A stretch of 64,000 bases of DNA from Pseudomonas fluorescens (lineage in GTDB: Bacteria; Pseudomonadota; Gammaproteobacteria; Pseudomonadales; Pseudomonadaceae). The translations under genes were made by a program, and so were the position numbers. The notes under the pieces were generated by a model that was given only the letters and a program-made list of their open reading frames with translations, made no database searches and was not told the DNA's origin. Position 1 is the stretch's first letter. Each line of letters opens with the position of its first letter. Shown here piece after piece: positions 60,778 to 64,000 of this stretch. The DNA lies in the NCBI RefSeq assembly GCF_902498065.1, contig NZ_CABVIR010000005.1, positions 366,518-430,517 of the forward strand, read 5' to 3'.

Positions 60778-62670
60778 TTAAACGTGAGGATCACCAGGTG
60801 GTTTACTCGGCGTGGCGTACTGCGGTTTCAGGTGGCCGTCCTGATCGAGTAACCAGGCGTCCATGATCTGTCGCACCACAGGCCCGGCGACGCGACCGCC
60901 AGCCTCGCCGTTTTCGATCATCACCGAGATCACAATCTTCGGATGCTCGGCCGGCGCGAAGCCGACAAACAGAGCATTGTCACGGTTGCGCTCCAGGGTT
61001 TTTGCCCGGTTGTAGCGCTCACCCTGTTTGATCGCGACCACTTGCGCGGTACCGCTTTTTCCGGCGATGCGGTACTGAGCACCCTGCGCCGCCGCTCGGG
61101 CGATCCCGCGGGCGTCGTGCATGACCATTTGCATGCCGTGGTTGACCTGCTCCCAGTCACGCGGGTCTTTCAACAGGATGTTTGGCATCGGATGCTCATC
61201 CACTGGCGCCACACCGTCCACGGTTTTGGCCAGGTGCGGGCGGTTCCACACACCTTTGTTGGCGATCAGCGCAGTGGCTTGAGCCAGCTGCAAAGGCGTG
61301 ACCTGCATGTAACCCTGGCCGATACCGAGGATCACCGTCTCGCCGGGGAACCACGCTTGACGGCGAGTGGCGCGCTTCCAGGCCTGAGACGGCATCAAAC
61401 CGGCAGACTCTTCGAACATGTCCAGCGAGACCTTCTCGCCGAGACCGAACATCGCCATGTAGTCGTGCAGGCGATCGATACCCAGCTTGTGCGCCAGGTC
61501 GTAGAAGTAGGTGTCGTTGGAGCGCATGATCGCTGCGTCCATGTCTACCCAACCGTCGCCGCTGTGGTTCCAGTTACGGTACTTGTGATCGAAGTCCGGG
61601 AGTTGGTAATAACCAGGATCGAAGACGCGGGTCTGCGGGGTCACGACACCCGCATCCAGTCCGGCAATCGCCACTTCAGGCTTGATGGTGGAACCGGGCG
61701 CATAGAGACCGCGCAGCACGCGGTTAAACAGCGGCCGGTCGATGGAGTCGTGCAGTGCCGCGTACTCCTTGAAGCTGATCCCGGTCACGAACAGGTTCGG
61801 GTCAAAGCTTGGCTTGCTGACCATGGCCAACACTTCGCCGGTCGATGGATCGAGCGCGACCACAGAACCACGACGATCACCCAGGGCTTCTTCGGCGGCT
61901 TCCTGAAGTTTGACGTCGAGGCTCAGTACGATGTTTTTACCGGGCACCGGATCGGTGTGTTTGAGCACTCGCAGCACGCGACCCTGGGCGTTGGTTTCGA
62001 CTTCTTCGTAACCGACGTGGCCGTGCAATTCTGATTCATAAAACTTTTCAATCCCGGTTTTGCCGATGGATTGGGTGCCCCGGTACTCAACCGTATCCAG
62101 GGCTTTGGATTCTTTCTCGTTGATGCGACCGACGTAGCCGATCGAATGCGCGAAGTGCGCGCCCATCGGGTAATGGCGGACGAACTGCGGCTCGACATCG
62201 ATTCCGGGCAGACGGAACTCGTTGACGGCGAGTACGGCGATTTGCTCTTCACTGAGCTCGTAGAACAGGGTGACGGGCACAAATGGGTGGCGTGCCTGCT
62301 TCATCGCTTTGTCGAACAGCGCCCGGTCCTCGGCCGGCAGGTGCAGAAGGTTGACCACCTCGTCCAGCTCTTCTTTGACATCAGCGGCGCGTTCACGGGT
62401 GATGGTCAGGTTGAAGCTGGGACGGTTGTCGGCGAGGACCACGCCGTTGCGGTCGTAGATCAATCCGCGCGTGGGAGTGATCGGCAATACGTGGACGCGA
62501 TTGTTTTCCGAGATGGTCGAGTGATAGTCAAACTCAACCACTTGCAGCACGTACAGGCGTACGACCAGTGCACAGGTAATAGCCACGACGAACAAGGCGC
62601 AAGCCATCAGTCTTTTGTTGACCAGGCGCGTCTCTTTTTCGTGGTCTTTGATCGGTATCGGCTGGGGCAT
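60778..62670 (-). CDS. mrdA: Penicillin-binding protein 2 (MrdA-like), solitary copy
   Basis: 630-residue class B transpeptidase for side-wall peptidoglycan. One N-terminal membrane anchor (LMACALFVVAITCALVVRLY), the dimerisation/pedestal domain, then catalytic motifs PGSTIKP (Ser-x-x-Lys), MRSNDTY (Ser-x-Asn) and AGKSGTAQ (Lys-Ser-Gly). Length and motifs are those of PBP2. It is not next to rodA, rlmH or rlpA as the main mrdA is, so it may be a second PBP2. No ribosome site is strong; AAAGAGCAGC lies upstream. Confidence 0.9.
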   Translation of the reverse strand: MPQPIPIKDHEKETRLVNKRLMACALFVVAITCALVVRLYVLQVVEFDYHSTISENNRVHVLPITPTRGLIYDRNGVVLADNRPSFNLTITRERAADVKEELDEVVNLLHLPAEDRALFDKAMKQARHPFVPVTLFYELSEEQIAVLAVNEFRLPGIDVEPQFVRHYPMGAHFAHSIGYVGRINEKESKALDTVEYRGTQSIGKTGIEKFYESELHGHVGYEEVETNAQGRVLRVLKHTDPVPGKNIVLSLDVKLQEAAEEALGDRRGSVVALDPSTGEVLAMVSKPSFDPNLFVTGISFKEYAALHDSIDRPLFNRVLRGLYAPGSTIKPEVAIAGLDAGVVTPQTRVFDPGYYQLPDFDHKYRNWNHSGDGWVDMDAAIMRSNDTYFYDLAHKLGIDRLHDYMAMFGLGEKVSLDMFEESAGLMPSQAWKRATRRQAWFPGETVILGIGQGYMQVTPLQLAQATALIANKGVWNRPHLAKTVDGVAPVDEHPMPNILLKDPRDWEQVNHGMQMVMHDARGIARAAAQGAQYRIAGKSGTAQVVAIKQGERYNRAKTLERNRDNALFVGFAPAEHPKIVISVMIENGEAGGRVAGPVVRQIMDAWLLDQDGHLKPQYATPSKPPGDPHV

Positions 62671-62935
62671 TTCTACAGCTGCTCTTTAATTAAAAAGGGG
62701 CGCCGATCCGTAGGCTTGAAATCAGTCCGTTAAAAAACGAGCTGCACCATACCAAAAACCCTGCGGTCACTTTAGTGCGATTTCCTCTAACGGTTGTCCT
62801 TGAGGGCCAAAACGACGGTTGGTTTTTTTCTGACTCGTGCGATTTGTTCAAAATTGATATTCCGATTCATGCATTTTTCTTGCTGATGGGCCTGTGGATA
62901 CTGGGTGCATGTCATTCCCTTTTTGGAGTCTTTTC

Positions 62936-63859
62936 ATGCATCCACGATTTACACGATTACTCGGTTCGAACGGTTTTTCCATTGGGCTGGAGCTGCCACT
63001 GGATAACGATTGGTCCAGCGAGGGCCAGCGACGACGAATGGCCGAGGATCGCCCTTTCGGTGTTCCGGATCTGAAGCAGCACGCGGCGATGGCGCGGCTG
63101 GCGGACAAGGCTGGGTTCCGCGCTTTGTGGGTCCGCGATGTACCGGTTTACGACCCGAATTTCGGCGATGCCGCACAGGTATTCGAAGCCTTTTCCTACC
63201 TTGGATACCTGGCCGGAATCACCGACAACATCATGTTGGGTACAGCGGCGGTTGTACTGCCATTGCGTCAGCCATGGCTAACCTTGAAATCGGCAAACAG
63301 TGTTGATGAGTTGAGTGATGGACGCTTGCTGCTTGGCGTGGCCAGTGGCGACCGGCCGATGGAATATCCATTGTTTGGAGTGGATTACGATCAGAGGGGA
63401 GAGATTTTCCGCGATACGCTGGAGTTGCTTCGCGACCAGGGTGAAGGCCGCCTGCCAGAAGGTGCGCGCTTGCTTCCGCAGCGCGATGAATCTGCACCAT
63501 TGTTAGTGGCAGGTCTGGGTCAGCAAACGCCCGCATGGATTGGTGAGCATATGGATGGCTGGCTCGCCTACCCGGGTACGCCAGATGAGCATCGGCGTCG
63601 GGTCGCATTGTGGCGCGAGGTGGGTGGAGATAAGCCTTACATCAGCTTCGTCCACCTGGATTTGGCAGCCAATCCTCACGCACCAATGCGACGGGTACGT
63701 TTCGGTGGGATTTGCGGGCGGTTGGCGTTGATTGATGAGCTTCAGGCATTGCGTGAGGCTGGGGTACAGCATGTTGGCCTGCATGTGCGTCGTAGTGAAC
63801 GACCGGTTGCCGAGATTATTGAAGAAATCGCTGAACACGTTCTGCCGAAGTTTCACTGA
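62936..63859 (+). CDS. Luciferase-like (LLM class) flavin-dependent oxidoreductase
   Basis: 307-residue TIM-barrel protein of the bacterial luciferase superfamily: FSIGLELPLDNDW, KAGFRALWVRDVPVYDP, GYLAGITDNIMLGTAAVVLPLRQP and DELSDGRLLLGVASGDRP are the standard blocks. The ATG at 62936 has GGAG 9 bases upstream; the 14 codons upstream in the open frame are not convincing. The substrate is unknown. It is followed by a good terminator and sits beside an rRNA operon. Confidence 0.88.
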   Translation: MHPRFTRLLGSNGFSIGLELPLDNDWSSEGQRRRMAEDRPFGVPDLKQHAAMARLADKAGFRALWVRDVPVYDPNFGDAAQVFEAFSYLGYLAGITDNIMLGTAAVVLPLRQPWLTLKSANSVDELSDGRLLLGVASGDRPMEYPLFGVDYDQRGEIFRDTLELLRDQGEGRLPEGARLLPQRDESAPLLVAGLGQQTPAWIGEHMDGWLAYPGTPDEHRRRVALWREVGGDKPYISFVHLDLAANPHAPMRRVRFGGICGRLALIDELQALREAGVQHVGLHVRRSERPVAEIIEEIAEHVLPKFH

Positions 63860-63875
63860 CAATGCAGTGGCTTCA

Positions 63876-63904
63876 AGGGCAGCCCATGAGGTTGCCCTTT
63901 TTTT
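63876..63904 (+). terminator. Terminator of the luciferase-like gene
   Basis: AAGGGCA / TGCCCTT stem with an 11-base loop, then TTTT. Ends 45 bases after the stop. Confidence 0.85.
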
Positions 63905-63921
63905 CGGCACTTTCCTGCGGA

Positions 63922-63960
63922 CAAAACAAAACCCCTACCTGCATACGCAGATAGGGGTTT
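63922..63960 (-). terminator. rRNA operon terminator
   Basis: On the - strand a stem of about 14 bp (AAACCCCTA-x-CTGC / GCAG-x-TAGGGGTTT, loop ATAC) and a T-rich run (TTTGTTTTGT), 11 bases after the 5S 3' end. Confidence 0.9.
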
Positions 63961-63970
63961 CGGAATTTAA

Positions 63971-64000
63971 TCTTGACGATGACCTACTCTCACATGGGGA
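63971..64000 (-). rRNA. rrf: 5S rRNA, 3' end only
   Basis: The - strand reads CCCCATGTGAGAGTAGGTCA then TCGTCAAGA, the characteristic 3' end of Pseudomonas 5S rRNA. The rest of the gene, and presumably 23S and 16S, lie beyond the right edge. Confidence 0.92.

Noticed and set aside
1..64000. CRISPR arrays, IS elements, integrases or attachment sites
   Set aside because: No regularly spaced repeats, transposase or integrase reading frames, or tRNA-associated direct repeats were seen.

Overview
The window is about 64 kb of a fluorescent Pseudomonas chromosome, most likely from the P. fluorescens group. The high-GC coding style, dense REP palindromes, a complete block of periplasmic pyoverdine-maturation genes, RsmX-type small RNAs and a Pseudomonas-type 5S rRNA 3' end all point that way. 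No phage, IS element, CRISPR array or tRNA gene was seen.

Positions 1-40,100 are the peptide half of a pyoverdine locus. On the + strand are the 3' part of an OpmQ-type efflux channel, then pvdM-pvdN-pvdO, pvdE and fpvA; pvdP is divergent to pvdM. On the - strand lies an NRPS operon read from 39,036 down to 13,776: pvdI-like (C-A-T-E-C-A-T-C), a Fe(II)/2-oxoglutarate hydroxylase, pvdJ-like (interface-A-T) and pvdD-like (C-A-T-E-C-A-T-C-A-T-TE). Ten-residue codes read by hand from the six A domains give Ser, Lys, His, Thr, Ser, OHOrn-like. With the epimerase positions and the hydroxylase this predicts chromophore-D-Ser-Lys-OHHis-D-aThr-Ser-cOHOrn, the order I recall for the pyoverdine of strain 9AW. 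The His module is unusual: its condensation domain sits at the end of the preceding protein, and its own N-terminal C-like domain has lost both catalytic histidines. That is the hallmark of the interface domains that recruit beta-hydroxylases. PvdS-type promoters (TAAAT or CTAAT, N16-17, CGT) precede pvdP, pvdM, pvdE, pvdI, a type II thioesterase and possibly an esterase. A Fur box precedes fpvA.

Between fpvA and the NRPS genes is an accessory patch: a GNAT acetyltransferase, a DUF1963-like protein, a frameshifted DUF6124 gene with a long structured leader, and an HSL-type esterase.

Positions 40,100-47,500 hold mixed genes: an MFS transporter, a GH15 glycosidase with an overlapping 27-codon ORF, a GlxA-type regulator divergent from an isonitrile-hydratase-like gene, a tandem pair of RsmX-like sRNAs (recognised by GGA motifs, terminators and GacA-type half-sites at identical spacing), an SRPBCC protein and an LprI-like protein.

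Positions 47,500-60,600 are a full quinohemoprotein amine dehydrogenase locus: structural and maturation genes qhpA-D-C-B, an aldehyde dehydrogenase, and a separate operon of a sigma54 activator with qhpF-E-G. The aldehyde dehydrogenase has an excellent -24/-12 promoter. Both it and qhpA carry a GTCGCGAT element exactly 83 nt from the -24 box, so the activator probably controls both.

The right end has a solitary PBP2-type transpeptidase, a luciferase-like oxidoreductase, and the terminator and 3' tip of a 5S rRNA gene running leftwards.
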